A DNA stretch of 64,000 nucleotides, taken from assembly GCA_037179385.1 (NCBI GenBank), contig CM074187.1:7192001-7256000 (forward strand), given 5' to 3'. Positions within the stretch are counted from its first letter, which is position 1. The number at the start of each line of letters is the position of its first letter. Below are positions 1 through 13,440 of this stretch, one piece after another. A model generated the notes under the pieces. It did not search any database. It was not told the origin of the DNA and was given only the letters and a program-made list of their open reading frames with translations. Origin of the DNA: Holothuria scabra (taxonomy: Eukaryota > Echinodermata > Holothuroidea > Aspidochirotida > Holothuriidae). Position numbers and translations under genes: made by a program.

Positions 1-2248
1 TCGTGTGTACATATGGCAAGATACAAGAAACATGTTTTAGAAACACTGTCAACAAGTTGAGTCTGGCATTGGCTTCGTAGGGGGCCAGACCGGGGGATAA
101 ATCGATAAAACATAAAAGTGACATCACAAAGTGAGGGATATGCATGTCACGGATGAAAGGAAGCTGAGAGGAAACTCTCCACTGAGCGCCTGAAATAGGA
201 TATGAGCACAAAAGATTTCCTCGCTATAGGTGTATATTTTTCGCAAAAAGTACAAAAGGTGAGGTCGAAGAGGTAATCCTCCTCCTGCATTTGTCAAATG
301 TTACGATTTTCTCATCGCAGCGGGTATTTTGGTCCCCTTTATGGCGTAATGAAGGCACAATGGAATAGTGTATCAATTACCATTGATGCAAAGCACGGAA
401 CCTACCTCATTTTGGTCACCTACTAGTATAGACATAGGTTGGGAATATAAAACAACGAAAAATATCCCGGTGCTATTGACAGCCGTTTTTCAACTAAATA
501 ATCTTTAGTGATAATCTGAAAGCTGTCCAGGTAGAGTCGTCGGTCCTGATGTTCAAACAGTTGAAAACCATTCTTTGATGACAATTTGCAATCCATTGCA
601 ACTGTTTAATATCTGTGGATAATAGGCCGCCCGTCGGAAAGTGTTCCTTCTCTAGTATTTACTTGGGGTAGTTGCAGAGGAGGCTGAACAAACAGACTCC
701 GCTCTACGGGTGCTACTAAATAACTGTTTTCCATTATCATCTAGGTCCAGATTTATTGTATGCTTTTTGAAGATGAACTTCATATCAATCTAACACCCCC
801 CACTTTATCCACATCACACAAACACATTGTACTTTTCTATCAAAACAGAAAGTTTTATTGACATCCATTCGGCAACAGGTTGCTCTGCGTGATACAATTA
901 ATTTTGTCTTTAGGTTGGTCGACATTGATTTCTGTTATTATGCTCCGAAAGGAACACTTTAAAGAGAGGTTCCCAAGACAGTAGAGTTCCCCAGGAACAA
1001 TAAATGTTATGACAATTATTGCAAGCAACAAAAGAGGAAGACCCTCACGACTTCTCAGTCATAATGAAATTTTCTTGTTAGAATTATTTCACTCGAGATG
1101 GGGAAGTTACAAATTGTAAACCAATACACTGCTTGAAAAGCTGTGTTTTGGAAATTCTAACTGGCTGCCTCCATGTCTGTTCGAGTTAATCCCTTAGCAT
1201 TTCTTTAGTAAAGGAGATACAGGTAAGAGTCCGTAAGAGTCCATTTGAAATGACAGTCTTAAGGATATAGAAGTACGTCACCTTTAATGATGGAGATGAA
1301 ATGAATTGTATCCAGCTGTTTGAGTATGGAGTGTCCCTTACGCCTGCTACAGTTGGTACATAGTGGCAGTAATTGCTGGCGTCATAGGCTATTAGGCTCA
1401 ATCGGACATCTTCATTCAAATTCCTTTAATCATTTTTATCCCCACATTCCGTTCACGAAAATCTCTTGGGGCTACAGTAATTAAATTCGGTGAGTTTGTA
1501 CACCAGAATGAAAGTTCGTTTGCAGGCTAAACCTCTCTGAATTGAGCCTGCGTATGATGGCTATACTGTTTTTCATTATGCATGAAGGTCCCTGGAAGAA
1601 GGTATTGTTCTTTGGAAAGCTATTCAGATATCTGAAAAAAAAACATTAGAAAATATTCATAACTGAGGGGTGCGCCTCTGACATTTTTATAGGAAGGAGC
1701 TTGTCCCATTAATGGCTTGGTCTGCTGATGAAGTCAAACAAATTTTGAAACTGTTGACCATACAAAAGACAAGTTACACTCGATGTTTCCGAATTTTAAA
1801 ATGGTTTCTGTATTGCAGATAAATACATCATAATCACCACTCTGTCCTTATGCCTTTGCTAAATATGACATAGCTGAGATAATGGCTCCTGAAATATTGT
1901 TTTGAGTACATAGTTACGTGAGACGAATTTAAACAGTATCCCCTAAAGTCAATTTTTTCACATTGGTGTGAACAGTATATCGACTCCATATGTAACATGC
2001 AAAACTACTTCGGTGAGACTGCGACCCTTATTTTAAGATTTGAATCTAAATTCTAAAGATACGTTTTCTCTTCTCTTGATTTCAGGCATGTTTTCAACAG
2101 ATCTATTTGAAGACCGTAAGCTGATCTGAAAATCTTTTTGGAAAATCAGAACTTCTAAATTGCCACAGACTGAGAACGTACGCAACATAGAGGGAACGTT
2201 GGTGTGCTGAAGACCAGGACTACATTTTACTTTTTGCTTGTTGACGGG
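1..2248. other. No gene recognised; possible 3' splice site before the 2249 ORF
   Basis: No convincing coding region is visible; the short open frames lack family resemblance and gene-like structure. Near the right end a pyrimidine-rich tract at about 2064-2083 ends in TTTCAG at 2080-2085, which looks like a good 3' splice site. If used, it would make the downstream reading frame part of a terminal exon beginning at 2086, with its 5' leader in this stretch. Confidence 0.4.
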
Positions 2249-3061
2249 ATGGCCCCTTTATGGTTCTATGTGTCCATTCTTACGATTATTTCCATGGCAA
2301 CCATTGCTTCCCCTGTATCTCATATAGATAGTTCTAAACTATCCGATGACGACGATACCACACCTGTTTTTGTCCCTCCTACTAACGCCAGCCTGTATTC
2401 ATCGGGCTCACACTTTAAAGCAACAACAATACAACGGTTTCATACTAACACCGCGACTGGAACTCAATTAACAGGCGAGACTGTTCGAACCGAAATTTAT
2501 GATGACCAAAAAACAACACCAAAACAGTCTGTAAGAGAGGAGAGATCAACTCGATCAAGATCGAGAACACGATCGTTGGACTCGAGGTCGTCCAAGAGAA
2601 CATCGACCTCTACAAACAATCGTGGAAGCAGTCGACACTCCATGACTGGTTCTCGTGATATCATCTCGACTCCCTCAAGACGCAGTGGCAGTCAAAAATG
2701 TCGCACAGGCATGTGTGACGAGGGACGTCCAACAGTTTCCAGAGTCGTCCGTTCGATGCGTCGCCAACTTTATCGGCTTCTTTCACGTATTTTAGGAGAG
2801 GAATTTACCCCTCCTGACTCACTAACCGAGGCTGCCATTACAACACTGCTCAACTTCGTGAAGCAAAACGGTGGAACGGATGGTCAAAATTTTCTCAACA
2901 GAGTTAGAACAACGCACACAGCCATGGTTACTTTATGGGAACGGTGTTGTCAAACCTACACCATCGGCAGGAGAAAACGTTCAGCATTTTTAGAGTTAGA
3001 TGAACCAGTGGACTTATCGGAACTTGTTTTAACCCTGATAGTTTACAGCATACAAAGATAA
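2249..3061 (+). CDS. Putative secreted basic protein with a furin-like site, function unknown
   Basis: I do not recognise this protein. The frame is open for 270 codons from the first ATG (2249); it extends 15 codons further upstream only by using a GTG, which I rejected as a start. Residues 1-25 look like a signal peptide, with a hydrophobic core from about residue 4 to 20. An acidic run (DDDD near residue 33) and a possible N-glycosylation site (NAS at 46) follow. Residues 95-150 form an Arg/Ser/Thr-rich low-complexity segment. The C-terminal third has four cysteines (about 151, 156, 233, 234), amphipathic helix-like stretches, and RRKR at 241-244, a furin-type cleavage motif that would release a 26-residue C-terminal peptide. 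A splice acceptor at 2085 and an AATAAA at 3346 fit a terminal coding exon. A secreted ligand precursor is possible but unproven; it could also be a chance frame, although 270 codons is long for this AT-rich DNA. Confidence 0.5.
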   Translation: MAPLWFYVSILTIISMATIASPVSHIDSSKLSDDDDTTPVFVPPTNASLYSSGSHFKATTIQRFHTNTATGTQLTGETVRTEIYDDQKTTPKQSVREERSTRSRSRTRSLDSRSSKRTSTSTNNRGSSRHSMTGSRDIISTPSRRSGSQKCRTGMCDEGRPTVSRVVRSMRRQLYRLLSRILGEEFTPPDSLTEAAITTLLNFVKQNGGTDGQNFLNRVRTTHTAMVTLWERCCQTYTIGRRKRSAFLELDEPVDLSELVLTLIVYSIQR

Positions 3062-3345
3062 ACAGTGGTATCACATCTTAGAAAGACCACATAAACACGT
3101 CGGGAGTCATCTACCAACATGGTGAGATGATGCCTATAGTGTATCAAACTAAATCGAGAATGTATTCCGACCAACAGGAAATTAACAGTACGTGGATAAT
3201 ATTGGAGCTTTTATAATTTTACCCTTTATTTGATGGTAAGGTTAGCAGGCATTTGATTTGAAATCCTGGTGACGTGGAGGAATTTCTGTCCACATGTACT
3301 ACGATATTTGTAACCGTAATTTTCACTTCATGTCAGTGATAAAAC

Positions 3346-3351
3346 AATAAA
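3346..3351 (+). promoter_or_regulatory. Candidate polyadenylation signal AATAAA
   Basis: A canonical AATAAA lies about 285 bases after the stop codon of the 2249-3061 frame, a plausible 3'-UTR length. The hexamer is common by chance in AT-rich DNA, so this is only supporting evidence for that gene. Confidence 0.35.
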
Positions 3352-3751
3352 AGAGGTTAATGGCGGGGTGCAAAGTGTTTCATATTCGAACACTTTAAAC
3401 GATACTATACGCTGTTCAATTTATGTATTGGTGATGCAAAGGAAACCATGTGATCCTTAAAGGGCAAGAACAGTCACCGAATTATTATGAAACAACAGGT
3501 AATTCTCGCACATACCTCTTTGTTGCTCGTCCACTACCTTTCTTTAAATATCAAGACTTACATATTGCATATATGAAATAAAACAGTGAGTTACACCCCA
3601 TGAAAGAAACTCACAACTCAGGAAGACAAATAATGTCACATGACTTGCAAAAATCATTCCCGGAATAGGATAGGCTACTATTCTATAACAATTTGGGGGA
3701 CTGCTCTTTCCCTAAAAATGATTCCATGCATAATTGTAAGATAAAAGATCC

Positions 3752-3915
3752 AGTGGCGTAGCCACGGGGAGGGTTTTGGGGTTAGAACCCCCACCCCCCA
3801 TGACCCAGCCTTGCCATGCAAAAACACCTAAAATAGCGGTTTTTTCTCTTTATCCTTAGACTTTTCCCTCAAATCGTGCCCCCCCCCCCCCCGTGAAACC
3901 AAAACCCTCCCCATG
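3752..3915 (+). repeat. CAGTGGCGTAGCC-family repeat copy
   Basis: The copy opens with CAGTGGCGTAGCCACGGGG, contains a poly-C run near 3880, and ends with a stretch near 3893-3915 that is roughly the reverse complement of its start (CGGGGAGGGTTTTGG against CCAAAACCCTCCCC). It is one of several copies of this family in the window (others near 14972, 15947-17424, 61991 and 63703). Confidence 0.6.
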
Positions 3916-4198
3916 ACACATGCTAATTTTATAGCATACTCAATGCTAAATGATATTTTACATTCTAATGATCTCTGTCACTCACTACTTTGTTAGCTAC
4001 GCTGAACCAAACAATAACATCCCAAGGAGATTAATAACATGTATTCAGCATATAGCAGCATTAAAAATGCCATGCTGTAGGTCACAGCTGATATGCAGAA
4101 GGCGAGATAACAAGAAAAACGTCCAACGTTAAGCCCAACCAAGAAAAGTGTGAATTATCCGGTAACATCTGCGAAATACCGTACTATTTTTATTTTAA

Positions 4199-4494
4199 AG
4201 GCCCAATTTTCTCATCCCAAACAGTACCAATTCTCCCAACCTTCTTAATTAAGCCCCTCCCACAATTGTCTGAAATTCACCGTCATTCAGACACAATCTC
4301 ATTTTGTTGCTTCAGAATGAGTATAGAAAGCTCAAGGTGTATTATCAAAACACCCTCAGAACAGTTCATGCTGTGAAATATAAGCTTTGGTACTCTGCAT
4401 TGTTTGAATTAGCAGTCAATCAAAAAGCTGAGCCAACTGAGAGTTTCTGTTACCCTATACTAGAAGTGTAGTTTGGGGTGAGAGGATTGTCCCT
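4199..4494 (+). mobile_element. TTAA-flanked MITE, family 1 copy 1
   Basis: A 296-bp block lies between two TTAA tetranucleotides (4195-4198 and 4495-4498). Its ends are imperfect inverted repeats: AGGCCCAATTTTCTCATCCC at the left and, on the opposite strand at the right, AGGGACAATCCTCTCACCCC. A second copy in reverse orientation lies at 27415-27719, also bounded by TTAA, with recognisable similarity through the body. TTAA targets are typical of piggyBac-type transposons, so a non-autonomous piggyBac-like element is the likeliest reading. No transposase is present. Confidence 0.7.
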
Positions 4495-5264
4495 TTAATC
4501 TCCCGAATTATGTAAACATGCATGGAGATGTTCTCGAAGTGAGTCTCAAAACGCAGTGGCGTTGTTGTTTCATGACCCGTTGTCTTTGGTTATCACACTT
4601 ATTTTATACCATCATATCAGAAGAAGTAAATGAAACCAAAGACTAATGAACATTTTCAGACTCTGTTTATTGTCTAACATCTGAGCATGTATTTGTAAAC
4701 TCACAGGCCTATTATTTTCTAAGTAATACGGTCTTTGCTTCTAAAATAGACCAGTTAGAAGTTTTATTAATGAGGAGTATTGCGCAATAGGTCAAAAGTC
4801 AACGGAAAACACTGTTACGTGTTTTAAACTAATGAAGGGAAGTATACACACATAAAACAGTATTCGATGCGCGTCCGGCGCAGCGCTCAGCAAATGTTTT
4901 GTTACCAGTTGACCTGAACAGAAAGGTCACTAACACAGATATAAAATTCGAACACGTCTGTTGCAGTAACGTTGTGAGGAGGTTGCTTTTAATCCAGGGA
5001 TCCTACTACCAATAAGAACGACGTCAGGTTAGTTCTTAGACTTTTGCATATGAAATACAGGCCTAATAGAAGTTCCAACCTCTTTAAAACGACTTATTTA
5101 ATTCTAAAATTTATTGTCAGGAATGTATCCCTTTGTAAAGAATTACGTATAAGAGGCGTGTGTAATACCAAAATACTTTGGTGGTACGTTTTTTCACAGA
5201 ATTCTGGACTAGCAATTTAACCTATAGGCCTAGACATATGACGTCACATGACAGGGACTTAGCG

Positions 5265-5710
5265 ATTAAAGCACTTTTATTTTTCAAAATTCGAAAAATC
5301 ATGTAGGCCCTATTATTGAACATGAGAAATAAATCCAAACTGTCCAAATCTCATCCCATAGGACATTTCTGAGCTGAGATATAAATTTTTTAGTTTATGT
5401 ACTCAATTTAAAATTGTGAAATAACTTGTTATTTCATTGCTGTATTTTTACTTAAGCTACTTCCTTTTTAGCTACTGCAGCTTGTGTCAAAATGTGATCG
5501 AAATCTTACCGTTATTTGACTTAGCAAAAAACAAGCCCTTTCGGTACAACATGCTAAGAAGGAAAATGGGAATTGTTCAAGGTCACTAAACAATTTTTTT
5601 CGAACAGTCGAAAGGAAGCAAAGCAGGTAATGTGAGTTATTCAACAAGAAAGTCACAAATTATTGCGCAATGGACTATTTTGGTTTAAGTAAATAAATTT
5701 CAACATTTGC
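5265..5710. mobile_element. Diverged copy of the long-TIR MITE seen at 30543-31094
   Basis: Both ends resemble the intron-5 element: near 5370 a CTGAGCTGAGATATAAA segment, and near 5650-5705 a GTCACAAATTATTGCGCAATG segment followed by sequence like its neighbour in that element. The ends are more eroded here and no clean target duplication can be set, so the limits are approximate. Confidence 0.45.
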
Positions 5711-8700
5711 AACCTCAAAACTATAATTTATCCGAATTCTAGACTTGGGATTCAATTTTAGACAAACCCATGTTTTTTTTTTCAATTTACAACAACTACA
5801 AACAGCTAGTTATAAAGTGAAGGTTCAGAGAGGTTAAGCCTATGTCGTGTGTGCACTTCATATAGACACAAGGAGCAGGCAAGTCTGGTTTCACTGTCTA
5901 TAAATCGTGTGATCATTTAATAAGCACATGAAAAAAATTCAACAAAATGTAAATACATTGTTATTATCGAGCTATTCAATAGCAGGAACAGGCCTACCTC
6001 ACATTCAACGAATTGACTTGGTAAATTAAACTTTGATTGCGACTAATTTATTTTCTTTTAAATGTAATGCTAGCTAATGAAAACAGACCCTACTGTCGTA
6101 GGAAGAATTCTGAATGAAACTCGGGGTTTTTTCAACTTCATACCAAAGGAGTAGATGCTGAAAATATTTAATAGAACATTTAACTAGATTCATTATTCTA
6201 AGACTTGTGAATTGTTAGTCCGTTGGGTGTCCCCTATGTAGACCGGTATAGCCAGGCAAAGGACTTTAGGCAGGGAGATGGCTGGAAGGGGTGGAGAAAA
6301 ATTTTTACGGAAATAATGTGTCAAAATATGTTAAGTCAATGGAAACACGAAATTTTAAATGGTGAAACGTTTTGAGGGGGGATCCCACCCCTCTTTCGAA
6401 AATGGTTCAATCCACGACTCGTTCCTTGAAAGGAAAGTGGGACAGATTTGATGCTAGTGTACTCTTCAAAATTTTTCAATTGAATCAGTCCTACAATTGA
6501 TCTCATGAAAGGTCATTTTAATTTTTTTCAATAAAGGAAAGAAAAAGAAAGGAATACATGTTTTTGACTTTCCTACTCTACTTGTTCGGACATCCCAGTG
6601 AGCGAACAATACTTTAATCAACCTCTTGTCCTACAGGTTAAACATCTCGCAACAGGTAGGACAGCGCACAGATTGGATTGGTTTGTTATTCTTTGTTCAT
6701 AGGGAAATGACCAGGTATATTCATGTCTGGATTGTTGTTATACCATATGGCAAGGTTATAGGAAGTGTAATCCTAAAACACTACATAATCAAGAAAATTT
6801 AATATGTGGAAGGGTATGTTGTGTGTGGATGAAGATCTATTTGTCTTAGAAGGTCCTAAATTGAAAAGTGTTCTCTTAACAATATGATGAAGCCGCATAA
6901 GTTAATCAAAAAACGCATAAATTTTGCATCATACATTCCTGTACATTCCTGTAATCAAATGTTTTCTATACCTGCTATACGTTCATCTTTAATAACAAAT
7001 GCTGGATACTTCACTTTTTTACAGAAAAAAGGCTCATACCGTTCTGTTGTAATAGTGTGCCAGTAGCATATCTGCCGGCTTGGGTCAAAGTTTCGACCCG
7101 GAAGAAGAGCTCTGAAGATAACCTGATTAAAAAGGCGAAAAACTAAGGGTAAAAGAGGGGAGAAAAAGTAAATAAATGAGTAAACGGGAAGGAGATTTTG
7201 AGCTTAAGATCAGAAAGACTGACAAGATCTGCCTCTTTCCTTAAAAGCCATTGAACTTTACAAGTAGGCAGCCTGGCAGCTTAGACTGTCTGACCGATTT
7301 CTATAGGCACCGGCAATTGGAAATTTACTGGTACCTCTTATACCCCATGTAGTTATCAACTGAACCCGATTTCGTCATTTCCATGCATCGAATTTTAGGT
7401 ACTATCAACTGCCGGATGCGAGTTAATTTTTGTGCATTGGCTTGGGTCCGCCGATATCTGGCCGACTTAGGGTCGCGTCTCAGGTAGTGAACTAATCTTT
7501 GTGCGCCTAGAGATAAATTGGCACCCGAATAATGCATGGACTGATTGAATTAGGCCGTCATTAATTCGGTGTCCGAACCGGATGGGTCAGATGCCCTTCC
7601 AGACATCGGACGGACATCACTTTTCCATTCGAAAGGTTATGATTCACTCAGGCAGTTGCTTAGCTTGGATTTATGTCAGAGGGGGTGAGAATGGTCTGCA
7701 GAGGCGCTAAGAAGTCGGCTGTTAAAATGTAAAAAGAGGAGCCGGGAGACAATTTTGATCCGTCAGGGAAGCGCGTGTGTTCCCTTGAAACATGGCAAAT
7801 TGTGACCTTAACTTGGGCAAATTTTTAAAATTTACATCAAAACACTTGTTTCTTAACCAGTTTGTGAATTGTAACCATAGAGTTATTGGCACCACAGAGT
7901 CAGTTTTTTTTCACTTTAAAAAGAAACTGAATTAACACTTTTTCATCTCCCCATAGGCTCCTCTTGACATGGTTATAACACTGCAGCTTGTGTAGTTGTG
8001 TTGTACTCAATGTAATTTTAACCCCCAAGTTCAAAGGTTTCCCAGGTTCGTTTCAAAAAGCATTAATAAGAGGTGAAATAGTATTTAACTGGAACTAACA
8101 TTTTTTTCCTTCGGGTCTGATAAACGAGACGGTTTCATGCCTATATCAGTACCCTCGGCACACCATATTTTCTGTCATTATCCCACCTGTTGACTGTCCA
8201 TATCTGCCTAAACAGTGAGCGACAGGTTACCTAGGCCTCTACCTGTCACAACGCCCCAAAATTCTCTAACGTAAACTTCTGCTCGAACACGAAATACCTG
8301 TGGAGCTGAAGGGTTTTGAGTTAAAATGCGAGTTCATCTGATGTAGATGTAATAACAAACGCATGCACCCTTCAGGGTAAAGAAGCTACAATGTTAAATT
8401 GGCACGAGAGGGAAATAAAAGTATTAAAATTGACCGGAGTTGCCTGATACATTTGAACCCAAAAGAGAAGCAAAGTTGTTGACGGATTTCTCCCTTTTAC
8501 TGTAGTGAGATGACAAATTAAATTTGAGGAGGTCTTTGCTGTCTCCCTCATACTCAAAAAATGCTGTACGATTGGGCTTACTCAATCACGTTTAGAGGCC
8601 AAATAAGATGAAGACTTCTGTTAAGTTTTATAGAGCACTGACAACATGTAGACCTAAGGGTTATAATCTTAAATGAGTGGTATCGATTCTGTGGATATTC

Positions 8701-11700
8701 GACTTGATCGAAGGAGCAACAACATTAAATTTGTGGCACGGAAAATATCATACTTTTGGGAATAAATAAAATGAAAAGTTAAAATAACATCGATAACTCT
8801 ATTTTTAAAACAAGACTTTGAAACAGAACACAGTGAATCAAAGAACTGAACAATAAAATTTGCTGCAGAGTAGTAAGTTCAGTCTTCTCAAACATGACGT
8901 AATCCATATTATATGTGTAAAATGGGGGAGATATTTGGAAACCTACCTCAACAAAGCGTTTCTAAGGAAATTATGCAAATGTGACATCTTGGGAGACATT
9001 TAAATGAATTTTTACGATAAAGAGAATTCGATCAAATAAATAACTATTGTTAATGGAGAATTGCATATCTTCAATTACAATTTTCTGAAGAGGCTCAATG
9101 GAATAAATTTTATACCAAAGGACATTATTTAAGCTGATATAATTTGAATGCTACGTTTCGGTCTTTCTTTTAATGGTCCTTATATTTGTGCCAATGGAGT
9201 GTTTTTACCTACGTCACAAGCACCACCGATTTTAACTTGCATATGCAATTAGTGTAGCTAGCTGGGAAGCAGCTGACGACCCACGTGTGAGTGTTGCACT
9301 AACAGAGTGTTGATTTTTGCCCGGAATTGGGTGTGGGTTTCCAATAGTGACATAACGTGAAAACACTCTATTTTTCAATGCAGATGTATTCTTACATCCA
9401 GGTATTGCTCTTAAGGGATCATCTGATTTCAAAATAAACCGGCATTCTGAATATTTATATTTGTTCCCAGAAATAGGACCTCTTTATTGAAGGCGTTGCT
9501 AAATATCGAAATTATGATCATCCTCACAATTTGCTATTTCCAGCTCCCTAAATTAATTCTTCGTCAATATGAAAAGACATCCTTAGAGAATAAAAGGTAG
9601 ATGAGGGGTGGCTGTCATTGGTCAATGGGTTGATAAATATTCATGTGCAATTGCCTGTATAGTTATGTTGTAAACTGTAATATATCATGCATGTGTGTGG
9701 ATATAACATGAGTTATTCTTACTTTTGTCAACAGAGGTATATTTTAACGTAGATCATAGGCAATTTCAGTCCGTATTTATCATCATTTTATCTTTTAACA
9801 GTTTCAAAGTGGACATTAAGGACCAACGATGTGTTCTGCTAACGACGTCTGTAAATGGAATAAATAAAACGACACAAATCATAATTTGGTATATTTTTTT
9901 TTAAATATTGCAAAATGTTGTTTTCTTTGGGACTATTGAATTTCGCTTTCTCGAAATATAACATTTAGTAAAAAATGAGTGTTTCGATAGTAGCCGAAAA
10001 TATTTACTCCATATTGACTCCATATATAAGACCACTTAGTACAAGTATCGATACGTTAAAAGCTAGACCATTGTTTCCCAACAGTTCATGTGGAGTCATG
10101 ACTTTAACTGGGGTCACAAAGCACTTATTGTATTTTGGTTTCGCCGAACGGCCCTTTGCCGGAGGGTCGAGAGAGGGCGTACTTGTCCATTTGGAACGTT
10201 TAGCTCCTTAAGAGAGCAGAACTCCTCCGGGAGTAAATGTTTGGTTTTCGCCCCTTGGCTCTTCGCCAGAGAGTCGAGGGGACTTTTAGAAAAAAAATAC
10301 TTATTATGGATGGCTAATTAGTCCTGAAATATCTGAAAAATTCGTCATTCTCTTAGACCCGTAGCAAAAGAGATGAAGGGGCGAAGCCGAGGAAATTATT
10401 TATCGTCACCTATAGATTTTGAATTTTTTAATTGATTTAACACATTTGTACACATTTTCCCCCCGGAAAACGCTCTATGGAAAGGTTCCCACTCCGGTGC
10501 CTTGTGTGGCCACAGGTCGGCACACCCTCATCACTTATCCAGTAATTCTGTAATATTAGATATAAACACAAACTAAAACAGTTACGAACTAGAGAAATAT
10601 AAACAGTGAGTGTGGAGCTGACTTGTGGTTCTTGGGGGCAGGGATGTATTAAATGGAAACATTCTGATGTTGGTTACCTAAAAAAAACTTGAACATGTTG
10701 GAACTATTGAGATAAGCAGAAATAGGCCACTTTGATAACGATGACTTAAACTCAATGTCTCCTTCGACTCAAGAATTACTTACTAGGAATCGGTGTCAGT
10801 TGGCGCGCTATTCCAGGACTGTGTCATGAGAAGATCTTAGGAATTATGACCAAGGATTCTAAAGGGAGGGGCAAGGTGTCCCTCCTCTTCTTTTCAGAAA
10901 ATGATTTTCCTAATCACCAGATTACGGTACAATGTTTCTTTCCTAAACGTACCTAAAGTTACAAATTCTAAAATCGTTTATAGCAATTAAACACTTTATT
11001 TTCCACGGCTTTGTAGACAAGTTTTAATTCCTAATATGATTTGCAGATAAACGAATTGGAAAACAAAATGTTTAGGAAGTAGACACGTGTTTTTAGCCTC
11101 AAATTAGCAAATTGTGGGTTGAAAAAGTGTTAAGAAAAACGTGTAATTCCCAAACACCGTTTATAGAGTGTAATACTGTAATAACATTTTAGCCATACTT
11201 TACTTTTTTGTCTTTCAAGCTTTGATCATGTGGATGGGTTCATCCTCGGACTTTAGGACCCCCCTTGACTACCAACCTGCTTGGTGAAACCGACTGTTCC
11301 TGTACTCATAACTTTTAACTCTTTTCACTCTCGCCTAACACTCAGAAAAAACCTTCATGCAATGTAACCATTACGCTGTAAAAAAGAAACGAAAAACCTT
11401 TTAGGCAGACAATATTGGCAGTCACCAAGTCAGAAGGCAATTCATCGAAGAAAAAATGACATCAGTGATACCTCAATGTCCCTTGTAACATGGGCGATAT
11501 ATTAACGCGGCTCTGTCATTGACGCGCCATCCCAAATATAAAAAAGTGACGAACACAGGAACTACGGAGTTGGCTGCGACTGGTGAGAGTCCAAGTAGAA
11601 GGGCACTGGAAACTGGCTAACCGCAAAATGGATGCCTCCTTCTTCAAAGCATAAGGAAACACGCCGGGGTGACGGATAAAAGGGAAGCGCGACAGCTGCT

Positions 11701-13240
11701 CAGTCAAACTTAATCACACTGATTTCGCGGGATTTTCCCAGACAAGCTTATTTCCCTCGAATACTTACAGAGGTGAGGGGACATGCCCTCTCCCATTGCA
11801 CACGGCACTGCCAAAAATACTGTCTGTCACTAAATCAACCTTTTGTCAGGAGGCTGGCTAGACTAGCGTTCTTCGACTTATCCAGAGAGATAATGTATCC
11901 ATTTAACACTGAAATATAATTGTTTAATTCCAAATATCGGCTTTCAACCCCTTATGTTTTTCGTCAATTTCGGTCCCGCCATGCCACATCATGGTTGGAT
12001 GGAACTTATCATTTTTGTAAATTGACTGAGCAGTGTAACGTCACTATTACCGATTACCTCTCAATGTGATTTAGTTGTGATTAACATGAAAATAATGATA
12101 CTTGAAGTAATATACTGAATGGAAAATCTGTTTAAACATTAGTCCGTATCTCCATGGCAAAAAGATGGCTGTTAGACAAACAAAGAAGTCAAGTTAACAC
12201 GTAGGTTTGACATAATATTATGCAGTGTAAATTGGCAACAAATTATCAGGCAACAATCTACATTAGGTAAATAGTCTTGTGCATTTGACCTGCATCTGGC
12301 GTCGTGATGGCTAAAAAATAAATTTGTGTTAAACACCTATGCTGTTGGTCTCACCTTATACCCTACCGCTTTTAATGTTTAATCCTTTAAAAGCTCTCGG
12401 TTTGACCTGGTCAACGACATAGATGAACGAAAGGGCTGTCAGCAAGCTCCGACACTTTAAGAGAATTCACGGTGAGAAACCCGCTCATGAACAGGTGATG
12501 AATATAGCCTAACTGGTTTACACTGATCACTTCCTTTATAAACGCTGTTGGATATTTTTTCTCTGTCAAATGAACGTAAAGAGCTCAGTTCGGAAATAGT
12601 GACGATTTGTTCCGGTCTTTAAAAGAATATTTCACTAACGAGCAATGACTAAAATGACGAAAACCATTAAAGTCACAACAATACTTTTGTTCACAGACAT
12701 TTGCAGAAAATGTTCAGGGGGAACGTTTAATCAATCGAATCAGAGACCTTTTCACTTCGAGAAAAGTGCTTTATTGCCGAACGATGTCACTTTTAGCAGG
12801 CACATTATCCAAGTGTAACGCCACCATTATTTGGCGCGAAGACGCCCAAAAAATTTTGTTTAAAATGCTTCTATGGAAATGGCACTTCCCTGGCTTTGTG
12901 AGCCTGACATTCAATTATTTTTTTTTTTTTTGAAATATATTTTGGGAAAATTTTTAGTGATATCATAACAGCGTCGTTGATGTTATTTTTTCTCAAGCTT
13001 TTCTAGCCCCTTAGTGATTTAATCTACGTGAAAATGGAGAACTAATGAAGCTTTGATCTCTATGAAAACTTTTCGGCCGTTTCGGAGCACCATAAATTAT
13101 GGATTTCGCAAGCAAGTTATCAAATAGATTATACTACACAAAATTTGCTGAATCAGGTTGTTAAAGCTCCCTGGTAGAAAAAAATACCTTGTAAAAAATA
13201 GGAAATATATTTTGTGACAAAGTCATTTAAACAGCTGACT
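5711..13240. other. Long intergenic stretch, no gene recognised
   Basis: The open frames here are short, lack introns or family motifs, and overlap each other on both strands as expected by chance. Homopolymer runs occur (for example T-runs near 9893 and 12920). I see nothing that I can support as a gene or RNA. Confidence 0.4.
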
Positions 13241-13249
13241 TACTTCCCA

Positions 13250-13440
13250 GCCAACATGCCCAGCTGGACCCCAACTGGGTTTCAGCTGGGCTACTTGCTG
13301 GGCCCCAGCTGGGACCCATCCGTGTTTGTCAGGTGTTCCCACGTGGGGCCCAACTGGGCTAGCCTTTCCCAGCTGAAGCCCAGCTGAAGCCCAGCTGTGC
13401 CCGCTTCAATAACTGAAGCCTAACTGGGCTTTATCTTGTA
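13250..13440. repeat. Degenerate decamer repeat block (CCCAGCTGGG type)
   Basis: This short block is built from variants of GCCCAGCTGGG and GCCCAACTGGG, each close to a palindrome, spaced irregularly. A related but diverged block lies at 17487-17780. Both contain many overlapping self-complementary words, so they could fold extensively as single strands. The limits are approximate. Confidence 0.6.

Noticed and set aside
2204..2248. Upstream start for the 2249-3061 frame
   Set aside because: The extra 15 codons begin at GTG, not ATG, and would put a polar stretch before the signal peptide; ATG 2249 is better.
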